DNA of 64,000 bases from Demequina sp. NBRC 110052 (GTDB taxonomy: Bacteria; Actinomycetota; Actinomycetes; Actinomycetales; Demequinaceae): positions 1,116,001 to 1,180,000 of the forward strand of contig NZ_BBRI01000002.1 in the NCBI RefSeq assembly GCF_002090075.1, written 5' to 3'. This document shows, in pieces, positions 27,203-35,271 of the stretch (within the stretch, counting starts at the first letter, position 1; each line of letters begins with the position of its first letter). The notes under the pieces were generated by a model that was not told the origin of the DNA, made no database searches, and saw only the letters and a program-made list of their open reading frames with translations. The position numbers were made by a program, and so were the translations under genes.

Positions 27203-27367
27203 TTAGCGCGTCTCGCGGTGCGCCGTGTGCTTGCCGCACTTCGGGCAGAACTTGGAGAGCTCCACACGGTCGGGGTTGTTGCGACGGTTCTTGCGCGTGA
27301 TGTAGTTGCGGTTCTTGCACTCGGTGCACGCGAGGGTGATCTTCGGACGAACGTCGTTCTTTGCCAT
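27203..27367 (-). CDS. rpmG: 50S ribosomal protein L33 (zinc-binding form)
   Basis: A 54-residue large-subunit protein starting [19 protein letters not shown]. Two Cys pairs (CTEC and CPKC) form a zinc ribbon, so this is the C+ type of L33. The ATG at 27365-27367 follows GGGAGA; the longer open frame upstream carries no family residues. It is preceded by tRNA-Met and tRNA-Thr on the same strand, a conserved actinobacterial order. Confidence 0.96.
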   Translation of the reverse strand: MAKNDVRPKITLACTECKNRNYITRKNRRNNPDRVELSKFCPKCGKHTAHRETR

Positions 27368-27434
27368 GCTGTCTCTCCCAGCCTTTGAGGACGCGCCGTG
27401 AAGCGCGAAGGCCCGGTGGGTCACCGGGCCTCAG

Positions 27435-27508
27435 TAGCGAGGGCGGGGCTCGAACCCGCGACCTCACGATTATGAGTCGTGCGCTCTAACCAGCTGAGCT
27501 ACCCCGCC
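27435..27508 (-). tRNA. tRNA-Met, elongator type (anticodon CAT)
   Basis: Full cloverleaf on the minus strand. The acceptor GGCGGGG pairs with CCTCGCT (two G-U pairs), the D arm is GCTC..GAGC, the anticodon stem CACGA/TCGTG with loop CTCATAA, and the T arm is GCGGG-TTCGAGC-CCCGC. The normal first acceptor pair and lack of three consecutive G-C pairs in the anticodon stem argue for the elongator and not the initiator. Confidence 0.94.
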
Positions 27509-27542
27509 ACGGTCCGACGCTCGCGAGAGACGTCGAACTGAG

Positions 27543-27615
27543 AGCCCCGACAGGGAATCGAACCCTGGACCTTTTCCTTACCATGGAAACGCTCTGCCGA
27601 CTGAGCTATCGGGGC
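27543..27615 (-). tRNA. tRNA-Thr (anticodon GGT)
   Basis: Minus-strand cloverleaf: acceptor GCCCCGA/TCGGGGC, D arm GCTC..GAGC, anticodon stem TTTCC/GGAAA with loop ATGGTAA (anticodon GGT), and T arm CAGGG-TTCGATT-CCCTG, discriminator T. It lies 34 bp upstream of tRNA-Met and probably shares its transcript. Confidence 0.96.
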
Positions 27616-27625
27616 CAGCCGGAAT

Positions 27626-27655
27626 AGGTTACACGCCGCGAGGCCCGAATGCGAA
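27626..27655 (-). promoter_or_regulatory. Promoter of tRNA-Thr / tRNA-Met / rpmG
   Basis: On the minus strand TTCGCA (27650-27655) and TAACCT (27626-27631) are 18 nt apart. Initiation near 27619 falls about four bases before the tRNA-Thr 5' end, a typical tRNA promoter distance. Confidence 0.5.
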
Positions 27656-27733
27656 ATCGGCATCGTGCCCCCTCTGCGCGCGCTGCGCACCGCCTCTGCT
27701 GCGCCCCACCGGGCCCGTGTCGGAGCCTCGCCC

Positions 27734-27739
27734 TAGAGT
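27734..27739 (+). promoter_or_regulatory. -10 element of the leaderless YcaQ-type gene
   Basis: TAGAGT fits TANNNT and is followed by 7 nt and then the GTG start, so the message probably begins at the start codon. Confidence 0.5.
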
Positions 27740-27746
27740 GACACGA

Positions 27747-29072
27747 GTGACCGAGACGATGTCCGCGGCCGAGGCGCGCCGCACCTTTCTGGAGGCACAG
27801 TCGCTTGCCCGCAGACGCCCGGCTCGGCGACCGCGGGCGCGGGACTTCCAGGCATACCTCGACCGGCAGGGCGTGCTGCAGCTGGACACTGTCAACGTGC
27901 TCGCGCGGGCGCACTACATGCCGCTGTTCTCGCGCCTCGGCCCCTACGACAGAGACGCGCTGGACGGCTTCCTGTGGGGCGACGCGAAAGGGCACTCGGC
28001 GCACGCGTTCGAGCACTGGGGGCACGAGGCATCGGTCATGCCCCGGGACCTGCTGCCGGCGATGCACAGCCGCATGCGCCGCACCACCACGTGGAAGGCG
28101 CGCACTCGCGATCGGCTCGAGCGCGAGCGGCCCGGCCTGCTCGCCGAGGTGCGCGAGGCGGTGGACCGCCTGGGACCCGTGACCTCCGCAGACCTCGAGC
28201 ACCTCGCGCCGCATGCGGGCCCCCGGGGACCGTGGTGGGACTCGACGCACGTCAAGGTCGCGCTCGAGCACCAGTTCATCGTCGGGGAGGTGGCGGCGTC
28301 ACGCGGGCGCCACTTCACGCGCACCTACGACGCCACGACACGCGCCTGGGGCCTGCCCGACGCAGGGTCGGTGGCCTCACAGCCCCCAGACGGGTGGGGC
28401 CTCACGCCAGGCGCGGCGCGGCAGCAGCTGTTCGATCGCGCGATCGGCGCGTGCGGCATCGGCACCGTCAAGGACCTGTGCGATCACTTCCGCCTGCCCT
28501 ACCAGGCAGGGCCGCGCACACCGGACATCGAGGGCGGGCTCATGTGGGCAGCGTCGGCCGTCGATCGCGGGCTCGCGCGCTGGGTACAGGTCGAGGGATG
28601 GCGCGAGCCCGCACTGCTCGCCACCGAGGCTGCTGGGGCGCCGAGCTGGCATCGCCCGGCGGTCACACCAGGACGCGCGACGGGAGCGGCACTCCTCAGT
28701 CCTTTCGACCCCGTGTGCTGGTTCCGCCCCCGCCTGGAGCGCATGTTCGGCATGGACTACCGCATCGAGATCTACACCCCCGAGCCCAAGCGTGTGTACG
28801 GCTACTACTGCCTGCCGTTCCTGCTGGGCGACCAGATCGTCGGACGCGTCGACCTCAAGGCCGACCGCAAGGCAGGCACCTTGCGCGCACTCGCCACCTG
28901 GCGCGAGGAGCGACCGGTGCGCGGGGCGCGCCGCCGAGGCGACGAGGAGATCGCGGTCGCGCTCGCCGACGAGCTGCGCACCATGGCCGCGTGGCTCGGC
29001 CTCGAAGAGATCGTGGTGTCGCCACGGGGCACCCTCGCGACCGCACTCGCCGCCGCGACGATCCCCGGCTGA
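27747..29072 (+). CDS. YcaQ-type (HTH_42) DNA glycosylase
   Basis: The family comprises winged-helix proteins; characterised members (YcaQ/AlkX, AlkZ) excise alkylated bases and unhook DNA interstrand crosslinks. The product is 441 residues from GTG 27747. The catalytic segment reads GVLQLDTVNVLARAHYMPLFS, giving a Gln-Leu-Asp (45-47) at the active-site motif position. Other family signatures are HAFEHWGHEASVMP, LLSPFDPVCWFRPRLERMFG and YCLPFLLGDQIVGRVDLKADR. The start is set by a -10 element seven bases upstream. It is divergent from the tRNA-Thr operon. Confidence 0.85.
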   Translation: MTETMSAAEARRTFLEAQSLARRRPARRPRARDFQAYLDRQGVLQLDTVNVLARAHYMPLFSRLGPYDRDALDGFLWGDAKGHSAHAFEHWGHEASVMPRDLLPAMHSRMRRTTTWKARTRDRLERERPGLLAEVREAVDRLGPVTSADLEHLAPHAGPRGPWWDSTHVKVALEHQFIVGEVAASRGRHFTRTYDATTRAWGLPDAGSVASQPPDGWGLTPGAARQQLFDRAIGACGIGTVKDLCDHFRLPYQAGPRTPDIEGGLMWAASAVDRGLARWVQVEGWREPALLATEAAGAPSWHRPAVTPGRATGAALLSPFDPVCWFRPRLERMFGMDYRIEIYTPEPKRVYGYYCLPFLLGDQIVGRVDLKADRKAGTLRALATWREERPVRGARRRGDEEIAVALADELRTMAAWLGLEEIVVSPRGTLATALAAATIPG

Positions 29073-29173
29073 GCGCGCGGGCCTCGCCAGGCGGCGAGAC
29101 CAGGGCGGAGATACGCTCAGAGCAGGTCGCGACGACCCGCGTCGCGCACCAGGGGGACGCGAAGGAGAGACGC

Positions 29174-30607
29174 ATGGACGCGTCCACGGGGAATGCAGGC
29201 CCGCGCACACGGCGACTGCACCGCAAGGTCATCGCGATCAGCATCGGCGCCGCGCTCGGTGGCTTCCTGTTCGGCTTCGACTCCTCGGTGATCAATGGGG
29301 CGGTCGACTCGATCGCGGGCGAGTTCGCGCTGTCCGACGCGGTCACAGGCTTCGCGGTGGCTTCGGCCCTGCTCGGCTGCGCCGTCGGCGCGTGGTTCGC
29401 CGGCACGCTCGCCGACCGCCTGGGTCGCGTGCGGGTCATGGTCATCTCGGCCGCCGTTTTCCTCGTCTCCGCGATCGGCTCGGGATTCGCGTTCGGCGTG
29501 TACGACCTCATCGCCTGGCGCATCGTGGGCGGCCTGGCGATCGGCGCCGCGTCCGTGATCGCCCCCGCCTACATCGCGGAGGTCGCGCCCGCCGCGTTCC
29601 GTGGCCGGCTGGGATCGCTCCAGCAGCTCGCGATCGTCACAGGAATCTTCGCCGCGCTGCTGAGCGATGAGTCGCTCGCCGGTGCGGCCGGAGGCGCCTC
29701 AGAGGAGCTGTTCCTGGGGCTCGAGGCCTGGCGGTGGATGTTCATGGTCGCCGCGATCCCCGCTGTCGTGTACGGCGGCATCGCACTGACGCTGCCCGAG
29801 TCCCCGCGCTACCTCGTCGAGCGCCACCGCGATCACGAAGCGGCCGCGGTCCTCACTGAGTACACCGGCGAGCCGGACCCGCAGGGCCGCATCGCCGCCA
29901 TCCGCAGTTCGCTCGCCGGCGACGAGCATCTGTCGCTCGCAGACCTGCGCGGTACCTCGTTCGGGCTCAAGCCGATCGTGTGGACCGGCATCCTGCTCTC
30001 GGTCCTCCAGCAGTTCGTCGGCATCAACGTGATCTTCTACTACTCGACCGCACTGTGGCAGGCCGTCGGCTTCGACGAGTCCGATGCGTTCACCACGTCC
30101 ACCATCACGTCGCTCACCAACATCGTGGTCACCGTCATCGCGATCGCACTCGTCGACAAGATAGGCCGCCGCATCCTCCTGCTCGTCGGCTCCGCCGGAA
30201 TGACAGTGTCACTCGGCATCATGGCTATCGCCTTCTCGCAGGCGACGCTCGACGCCGCGGGCGACGCGAGCCTCCCCGGCGCGTGGGCACCCGTCGCTCT
30301 GATCGCGGCGAACCTGTTCGTCGTGTTCTTCGGCGCCACCTGGGGCCCGGTGGTGTGGGTCCTGCTGGGCGAGATGTTCCCCAACCGCATCCGCGCCGCC
30401 GCGCTCGCCGTGGCCGCCGCCGCCCAATGGCTCGCCAACTTCACGATCACGATGACGTTCCCGATCATCGCGGGATGGAGCCTCGCGATCGCCTACGGCT
30501 TCTACGCGGCCATGGCGCTCGTGTCGTTCTGGTTCGTGCTCAAGCGCGTCCGCGAGACCAAGGGCGTCGAGCTCGAGGACATGCCCGAAGAGGCTTCGCT
30601 CGCCTGA
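29174..30607 (+). CDS. MFS sugar transporter (sugar porter family)
   Basis: A 477-residue symporter with about 12 transmembrane helices. Sugar-porter signatures are ALGGFLFGFDSSVINGAV, ADRLGRVRVM, PESPRYLVERHR after helix 6, the QQFVGINVIFYYS motif of helix 7 and DKIGRRILLL. The ATG follows the strong ribosome binding site GAAGGAGAGA. Uptake of a hexose or pentose by proton symport is likely; specificity cannot be read from the sequence. A strong terminator follows. Confidence 0.93.
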   Translation: MDASTGNAGPRTRRLHRKVIAISIGAALGGFLFGFDSSVINGAVDSIAGEFALSDAVTGFAVASALLGCAVGAWFAGTLADRLGRVRVMVISAAVFLVSAIGSGFAFGVYDLIAWRIVGGLAIGAASVIAPAYIAEVAPAAFRGRLGSLQQLAIVTGIFAALLSDESLAGAAGGASEELFLGLEAWRWMFMVAAIPAVVYGGIALTLPESPRYLVERHRDHEAAAVLTEYTGEPDPQGRIAAIRSSLAGDEHLSLADLRGTSFGLKPIVWTGILLSVLQQFVGINVIFYYSTALWQAVGFDESDAFTTSTITSLTNIVVTVIAIALVDKIGRRILLLVGSAGMTVSLGIMAIAFSQATLDAAGDASLPGAWAPVALIAANLFVVFFGATWGPVVWVLLGEMFPNRIRAAALAVAAAAQWLANFTITMTFPIIAGWSLAIAYGFYAAMALVSFWFVLKRVRETKGVELEDMPEEASLA

Positions 30608-30633
30608 CGGCTTCCGGGTAGACCCCCACATAC

Positions 30634-30675
30634 CACGGCCCCACCTTCGGCAAGAGGCCGGCGGGTGGGGCCGTG
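30634..30675 (+). terminator. Terminator after the sugar porter
   Basis: A perfect 12-bp inverted repeat (CACGGCCCCACC and complement) with an 18-nt loop, 27 bp past the stop. Confidence 0.7.
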
Positions 30676-30684
30676 TCGCCGCAT

Positions 30685-30764
30685 GAGGGGGGTCGAAGCG
30701 GCGATGTGGTCCCCGCAGACGAGGGGGGTGTCGCGGGAGCCATCGACGCGGACACAAGGGGGGT
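30685..30764 (+). repeat. Three spaced copies of a G6 motif
   Basis: GAGGGGGGT (30685-30693), GAGGGGGGT (30721-30729) and AAGGGGGGT (30756-30764) recur at 36 and 35 bp. Related flanks GTGGTCC-CGC-GAC also recur. The stretch lies between two terminators, downstream of both neighbouring transcription units, and holds no convincing gene. It may be a decayed tandem duplication; function unknown. Confidence 0.45.
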
Positions 30765-30876
30765 GGTCCGCGCTGACTCCGACGCTACACCGCACATGAG
30801 GCGCACGCGAACCAAACCGGAGGATTTCTCGAAGGGCGTGTCGCGCACGATGCGCATGCACCGCACCGGGAACGCA

Positions 30877-30902
30877 GAAGGCCCGGCGTGAGCCGGGCCT
30901 TC
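30877..30902 (-). terminator. Terminator after tRNA-Tyr
   Basis: A perfect 11-bp stem (GAAGGCCCGGC and complement) with a 4-nt loop, 5 bp from the tRNA 3' end. Confidence 0.7.
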
Positions 30903-30907
30903 GAACG

Positions 30908-30989
30908 TGGCAGGTGAGGGATTCGAACCCCCGAAGTCAGTGACGGCTGATTTACAGTCAGCTCCCTTTGGCCGCTCGGGCAACCTGCC
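30908..30989 (-). tRNA. tRNA-Tyr (anticodon GTA)
   Basis: A class II tRNA of 82 nt on the minus strand. The acceptor is GGCAGGT/ACCTGCC with discriminator A, the anticodon stem GCTGA/TCAGC with loop CTGTAAA (anticodon GTA), a long variable arm, and a T arm with TTCGAAT. It stands alone with its own terminator. Confidence 0.95.
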
Positions 30990-31063
30990 GTGCGCTCGAT
31001 CGGAACCGGCGCGCATGGAAGGATAGCAAGGAATCGACCCCCCACGCGAACCAGGAGGATGGG

Positions 31064-31552
31064 ATGGCGGACAGCAGCTTCGACGTCGTGAGCAAGGTGG
31101 ACCACCAGGAGGTCGACAACGCTCTGAATCAGGCTTCCAAGGAGATCCAGCAGCGCTACGACTTCAAGGGCGTCGGCGCGTCGATCGAGTGGTCTGGCGA
31201 GGCCATCCTGATCAAGGCCAACTCGGAGGAGCGCGCGAACGCGGTCCTGGACGTCTTCCAGTCGAAGCTCATCAAGCGCGGCATCTCGCTCAAGGCGCTC
31301 GAGGCGGGCGAGCCGCAGGCCTCCGGCAAGGAGTTCCGCCTGGGAGCGACCATCAAGGAGGGCATCGCGCAGGACGTCGCGAAGAAGCTCACCAAGCTGC
31401 TGCGGGACGAGGGCCCCAAGTCTGTGAAGGCGCAGATTCAGGGCGACGAGCTCCGCGTCAGCTCGAAGTCGCGCGATGACCTCCAGGCAGCGATTGCGCT
31501 CCTCAAGGGCGCGGACGTCGACACCGCGCTGCAGTTCGTCAACTACCGCTGA
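31064..31552 (+). CDS. YajQ family nucleotide-binding protein
   Basis: A 162-residue cytosolic protein with two ferredoxin-like folds. Family motifs are [20 protein letters not shown] at the start, QRYDFKG, and the C-terminal [25 protein letters not shown]. Some members bind cyclic di-GMP; whether this one does is unknown. The ATG at 31064 follows AGGAGGATGGG; earlier frame-open sequence overlaps tRNA-Tyr on the other strand. Confidence 0.93.
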   Translation: MADSSFDVVSKVDHQEVDNALNQASKEIQQRYDFKGVGASIEWSGEAILIKANSEERANAVLDVFQSKLIKRGISLKALEAGEPQASGKEFRLGATIKEGIAQDVAKKLTKLLRDEGPKSVKAQIQGDELRVSSKSRDDLQAAIALLKGADVDTALQFVNYR

Positions 31553-31559
31553 CGTCCGC

Positions 31560-31919
31560 TCACGGCGACTGCTGGTGCAGCATCATGCGCCAGCCGGCAC
31601 GGGAGCGTACATACGTGCTGGAGAGCATCGCGTCGAACGGTCCCTCTTCGTCGCGTTCGGCGTGCGCGTGGTAGGTGACGACGACGATGCCCGCTCCGAG
31701 ATCGTGGACCGTCACGTCCCGCAGCTCATAGTCCTGCCAACGCCGCGACTCGGCCATGCCGTCGATGGCGTCGTCCCTCTCCATCACGCCGAACGGGAAC
31801 ACCATGACGGCGTCCTGGGCGAGCACGTCGTCATAGAACTCGCGCGCTCGACCGTGCGTGAGGGCCTCCCACCCATCGCGCTCCAGCGCAACCAGCTGTT
31901 CAGCCTCTGCCGTTCTCAT
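31560..31919 (-). CDS. DUF4440 / SnoaL-like (NTF2-fold) protein
   Basis: A 119-residue alpha+beta-barrel protein starting MRTAEAEQLVALERDGWEAL, with FYDDVLAQDAVMVFPFGVM and the C-terminal YVRSRAGWRMMLHQQSP typical of DUF4440 proteins. The fold is used for binding or modifying small hydrophobic ligands; no specific reaction can be named. It follows poxB by 6 bp with a ribosome binding site in the gap, so the two are co-transcribed. Confidence 0.8.
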   Translation of the reverse strand: MRTAEAEQLVALERDGWEALTHGRAREFYDDVLAQDAVMVFPFGVMERDDAIDGMAESRRWQDYELRDVTVHDLGAGIVVVTYHAHAERDEEGPFDAMLSSTYVRSRAGWRMMLHQQSP

Positions 31920-31925
31920 CGCCTC

Positions 31926-33653
31926 TCACCTGCTCTCTACTGCCTCTGTCAGCTTCGCGACCGCGTAGCCCCACGCCTGCGACACCTTCGGATGCGGCGG
32001 GACCGCGATCTCGTCCGGATTGGTCACCACGTCGAGCAGCACAGGCCCGTCCTGAGAGAACGCCCAGACCAGGGCGTCGTCGAGGGTGTCAGGCTCCTCG
32101 ACGCGGCGCGCCGCCAGGCCCATCGCGGCCGCGACGGCAGCGAAGTCGGGATTGTCCAGCCCCGTGCCGAAGGACGCGAGGCCGCCCTCCTGCTGCTCGA
32201 GCTGCACCATGCCCAGCGAGCCGTTGTCGAAGACTACGACCACGAGGGGCAGCCGGTAGGTCACGGCCGTGCGGAGGTCACCCAGGAGCATCATCAGCCC
32301 GCCGTCGCCGGACAAGGACACGACCCGACGCGACCGGTCGAGCGCCTGCGCTCCGAGCGCCTGCGGCAGCGCGTTGGCCATCGAGCCGAGGTTGAACGAC
32401 CCGAGCAGTTCGCGGTCCGCGCGCATCTCGATGAACCTGGCGGCCCACGTGGTGGACATGCCGGTGTCCGAGGTGAAGACGGCGTCGTCCGGCGCGTGGC
32501 GATCCACGGCGGCGGCGAGCGCCTCCGGCCGGATCCTGTCGTCGGGGTTGTCGAAGATCGACCGCACCTTGGCGACGATGCCTGACTCCTCGTAGTCGGG
32601 ATCCGCGACATGCGCCTGGCGCTCGCGCCAGCCCTTGTAGGCACCACGTATGGACTCGAGATGCGCCCGGTCGTCGTGCGGCTCGAGGCGGGGCAGCAGC
32701 GCCGTCAGCGTCGTCTCCGCGTCTCCGGTGACCGCGATGTCCACGGGCACGCGACGCCCGATGTGGGTGGCCGCGTGGTCGATCTGGATCACCGTGGCGT
32801 CCGTCGGGTAGAAGTCCCGGTAGGGGAAGTCGGTGCCGACCATGAGCAGTACTTCGCAGTCCTTCAGCGCGTCGGCCGCTCCGGGATTGCCGAGCAGCCC
32901 TGCCTGGCCGACCTGATGCCCGTCGTCGGAGTCGAAACCAGTCTTGCCCTTGAGCGTCACGACCATCGGGGCGGCGAGGCGATCCGCTACGGCGAGCGTC
33001 GCGTCGTGCGCGTGCTCGGCTCCTCGCCCCACGAGCATCGTCACCTTGGTCGACGCGTTGAGGGCCGATGCGGCGGCCGCGAGGGCTTCGTCGCTCGGGA
33101 CCGCGTCGGCGGTCGGGAGAGTGAACTTCGCGGCGGGCGTGCCGTCGGGCAGGTCCAGCCCTCCGACGTCGCCGGGGATGGTGAGCACGGCGACGCCTCG
33201 CTGGGCGTAGGCGGCATTGACCGCCTGGACGAGCATCTGCGGCAGCTGCTCCGGGGAGGTGAGGGTCTCGTTCCAGATCGAGACGTCATCGAACACGCGG
33301 TCGTTCGCCACCTCCTGGAAGTAGTCCGTGCCGATCTCCTCGCGAGGCACCTGGCCCACGACGGCAAGGACCGGCGCATGCGACTTCTTGGCGTCGTACA
33401 GCCCGTTCAGGAGGTGCAGCGCGCCCGGGCCGACGGTGCCCATGACCACCCCGATGCGCCCCGTCAGCTGCGCCTGGGCGGCCGCGGCGAACGCGCCTGC
33501 CTCCTCGTGCCGAACCCCGACCCATTCGACGCGCTCCTCCGTGCGGATCGCGTCGGTGAGCGGGTTGAGGGCGTCGCCGACGACGCCCCAGACCTGCGTC
33601 ACGCCGTGGTCGGCGAGCGCGTCGACGATGTGATGGGCGACGGTGGTGCTCAT
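31926..33653 (-). CDS. poxB: Pyruvate dehydrogenase (quinone), thiamine-diphosphate dependent
   Basis: Oxidatively decarboxylates pyruvate to acetate and CO2 and passes electrons to a membrane quinone. The product is 575 residues, the usual PoxB length. The catalytic glutamate is in GVRHEEAGAFAAAAQ (about 50-51), and the phosphate-binding TPP motif is GDGGLMMLLGDL with DNGSLGM following. VVGDALNPLTDAIR is a PoxB-type N-terminal signature. The C-terminus has PPHPKVSQAWGY. I start at ATG 33651-33653 after GAGAGGAGA. Related ThDP enzymes such as acetolactate synthase lack this N-terminus. Confidence 0.9.
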   Translation of the reverse strand: MSTTVAHHIVDALADHGVTQVWGVVGDALNPLTDAIRTEERVEWVGVRHEEAGAFAAAAQAQLTGRIGVVMGTVGPGALHLLNGLYDAKKSHAPVLAVVGQVPREEIGTDYFQEVANDRVFDDVSIWNETLTSPEQLPQMLVQAVNAAYAQRGVAVLTIPGDVGGLDLPDGTPAAKFTLPTADAVPSDEALAAAASALNASTKVTMLVGRGAEHAHDATLAVADRLAAPMVVTLKGKTGFDSDDGHQVGQAGLLGNPGAADALKDCEVLLMVGTDFPYRDFYPTDATVIQIDHAATHIGRRVPVDIAVTGDAETTLTALLPRLEPHDDRAHLESIRGAYKGWRERQAHVADPDYEESGIVAKVRSIFDNPDDRIRPEALAAAVDRHAPDDAVFTSDTGMSTTWAARFIEMRADRELLGSFNLGSMANALPQALGAQALDRSRRVVSLSGDGGLMMLLGDLRTAVTYRLPLVVVVFDNGSLGMVQLEQQEGGLASFGTGLDNPDFAAVAAAMGLAARRVEEPDTLDDALVWAFSQDGPVLLDVVTNPDEIAVPPHPKVSQAWGYAVAKLTEAVESR

Positions 33654-33775
33654 CGGGTGTCTCCTCTCGTGGTGACGTGCGGAGTGCGGAAGACGAATGC
33701 GCTCGGGCCCATCCGGCCCCCTGTCAGGGCAACGCAGAGGTCTGCAAAATGGGGCTCCTAAGCCCGCATTGCAAC

Positions 33776-33793
33776 GTAGATGTCCACGTCTAC
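33776..33793. promoter_or_regulatory. Inverted repeat upstream of poxB
   Basis: GTAGATGT-CC-ACGTCTAC (7 of 8 arm positions pair) lies about 125 bp upstream of the poxB ATG. It is a candidate regulator site for poxB or for the remains of the divergent DHFR-like gene. The rest of 33654-33899 shows no gene. Confidence 0.35.
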
Positions 33794-33899
33794 CTGGGAT
33801 GTTGAATGTGGAGTCCACGGAATAGCCTCGCCTTGCGCGTTGTGTCACGGCCAGGGCTGCGCCTCCGCAAGGAAGGCATGCGCGTGCGACGCTGCGTCG

Positions 33900-34249
33900 A
33901 TGGGACAGTTGCGCGTCCACCACCTCGCGGTCTCGCTCGATGGTTTCGCGACGGGAGTCGGGCAGAGCGTCGGCGCGCCCTTCGGGCACGCGGGCGTGCG
34001 CCTCATGGACTGGTTTCACGACACGGCGACGTTCCGCGCGAACCTGGGTCAGGATCCGGGCGAGCCGACCCCGGCTGGCATGGCCGGTGGGAAGACGAGC
34101 AGCCGTTCCACACGCCGGTCGTCGTCCCGGTCGTGCTCGGCCGCCGCACCAGCCCGTGGGAAGGGCTCGACGGGCTCGAGAGCCGATTCATCGTGGAGGC
34201 GGCGAGCACGCCTTCGGGTGTCACTCACCTGACCTTCGCGCGCCGCTGA
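33900..34249 (+). pseudogene. Internally deleted RibD C-terminal/dihydrofolate reductase-like gene
   Basis: An ATG at 33900 begins MGQLRVHHLAVSLDGFATG, continuing with VRLMDWFHDTATFRANLG, the standard N-terminus of actinobacterial DHFR-like (RibD_C) proteins. About 60 codons in, sense continues in another frame as GRWEDEQPFHTPV, the family's central motif. It then jumps to VVPVVLG and GLDGLESRFIVEAA with the C-terminal GVTHLTFARR. Compared with the usual size of about 190 residues or more, some 70-100 residues between HTPV and VVPVVLG are missing, and there is at least one frameshift. The gene is dead by deletion. Confidence 0.7.
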
Positions 34250-34274
34250 TCCTCCGAGTGCCCGACGCGTCCCG

Positions 34275-35183
34275 TCAGTTGAGCGTGTAGCCCCCACCGA
34301 GGTCGCCGCCGCCGTGGCCGTTCTGGCGGGCCATGGCCTCGAGGCGTCCGATGCGCTCGTCCATGGGCGGGTGCGTCGAGAACAGCTTGGCCATGCCTTC
34401 GCCACGGAACGGGTTGGCGATGAACAGGTGGCTGACGTTCTCGAACTGCGGCTCCTGCGGCAGCGGCCTGCGGGCGGCGCCGGACTCGAGCTTGCGCAGC
34501 GCGGACGCGAGCGCGAGCGGGTCGCCGGTGAGCGTGGCGCCGTCCTGGTCCGCGTCGTACTCGCGCGTGCGCGAGATGGCCATGCGGATAAGCGTGGCGG
34601 CGATCGGCGCGAGGAACAGCATCGCGAGCATCGCGAACGGCCCCAACGGGTTGTCGCGCGAGTTCGAGCCGCCGCCGAAGAAGAACATCATCTGCGCGAC
34701 GGCCGTGATCATGCCCGCGAACGCCGCGGCGACGGAGCCGATGAGCACGTCGCGGTTGTACACGTGCATGAGCTCGTGGCCCAGGACGCCGCGCAGCTCG
34801 CGCTCGTCGAGCAGGCCGAGGATGCCCGTCGTGCAGCACACTGCCGCGTTCTGCGGGTTGCGACCGGTCGCGAACGCATTGGGCGCGTCAGTGGGCGAGA
34901 CGTACAGGCGGGGCATCGGCTGGTTCGCCTCGCGGCTGAGCTCGCGGACGATGCGGTACATCGCCGGCTGCTCAACCTCAGTCACCGGTCGCGCGTGCAT
35001 CGCGCGGATCGCGAGCTTGTCCGAGTTCCAGTAGCCGTAGATCGTGCCGAGCACCGAGAGTCCGGCGAAGATCCACAGGTACTGGCCGCCGCCGATGATC
35101 GAGCCGAGCCCGAGCATGACGACCCACAGCAGCACGAACAGACCCATCGTCTTGAGCCCGTTGAAGTGATTCGTCCCGCCCAC
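34275..35183 (-). CDS. htpX: Zinc metalloprotease HtpX
   Basis: Membrane-integrated M48 protease that degrades misfolded membrane proteins. The product is 302 residues from GTG 35181-35183, preceded by GGAGACGGAGGAC. Two N-terminal helices are followed by the zinc site HELMH (His136, Glu137, His140), with the likely third ligand in [10 protein letters not shown]. Two more hydrophobic segments follow. [15 protein letters not shown] is a strong HtpX signature. A perfect palindrome lies 71-84 bp upstream and may regulate it. Confidence 0.95.
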   Translation of the reverse strand: MGGTNHFNGLKTMGLFVLLWVVMLGLGSIIGGGQYLWIFAGLSVLGTIYGYWNSDKLAIRAMHARPVTEVEQPAMYRIVRELSREANQPMPRLYVSPTDAPNAFATGRNPQNAAVCCTTGILGLLDERELRGVLGHELMHVYNRDVLIGSVAAAFAGMITAVAQMMFFFGGGSNSRDNPLGPFAMLAMLFLAPIAATLIRMAISRTREYDADQDGATLTGDPLALASALRKLESGAARRPLPQEPQFENVSHLFIANPFRGEGMAKLFSTHPPMDERIGRLEAMARQNGHGGGDLGGGYTLN

Positions 35184-35253
35184 CGGTCCTCCGTCTCCGT
35201 ATCAGCAGGAGAACGGACGCGCGGGCGCGCGGGTTCCCCCTCAGCGCACGAAT

Positions 35254-35267
35254 TCTCGCATGCGAGA
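35254..35267. promoter_or_regulatory. Perfect 14-bp palindrome between the ferredoxin reductase gene and htpX
   Basis: TCTCGCATGCGAGA is its own complement and lies between the stop of the reductase gene and the htpX start. It may be an operator for htpX; a terminator hairpin would have only a 5-bp stem, so a protein-binding site is the more natural reading. Confidence 0.4.
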
Positions 35268-35271
35268 GCGG

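Noticed and set aside
30673..30891. 72-codon open frame on the plus strand
   Set aside because: It runs through a terminator and the G6 repeats, has no ribosome binding site and no recognisable protein features.
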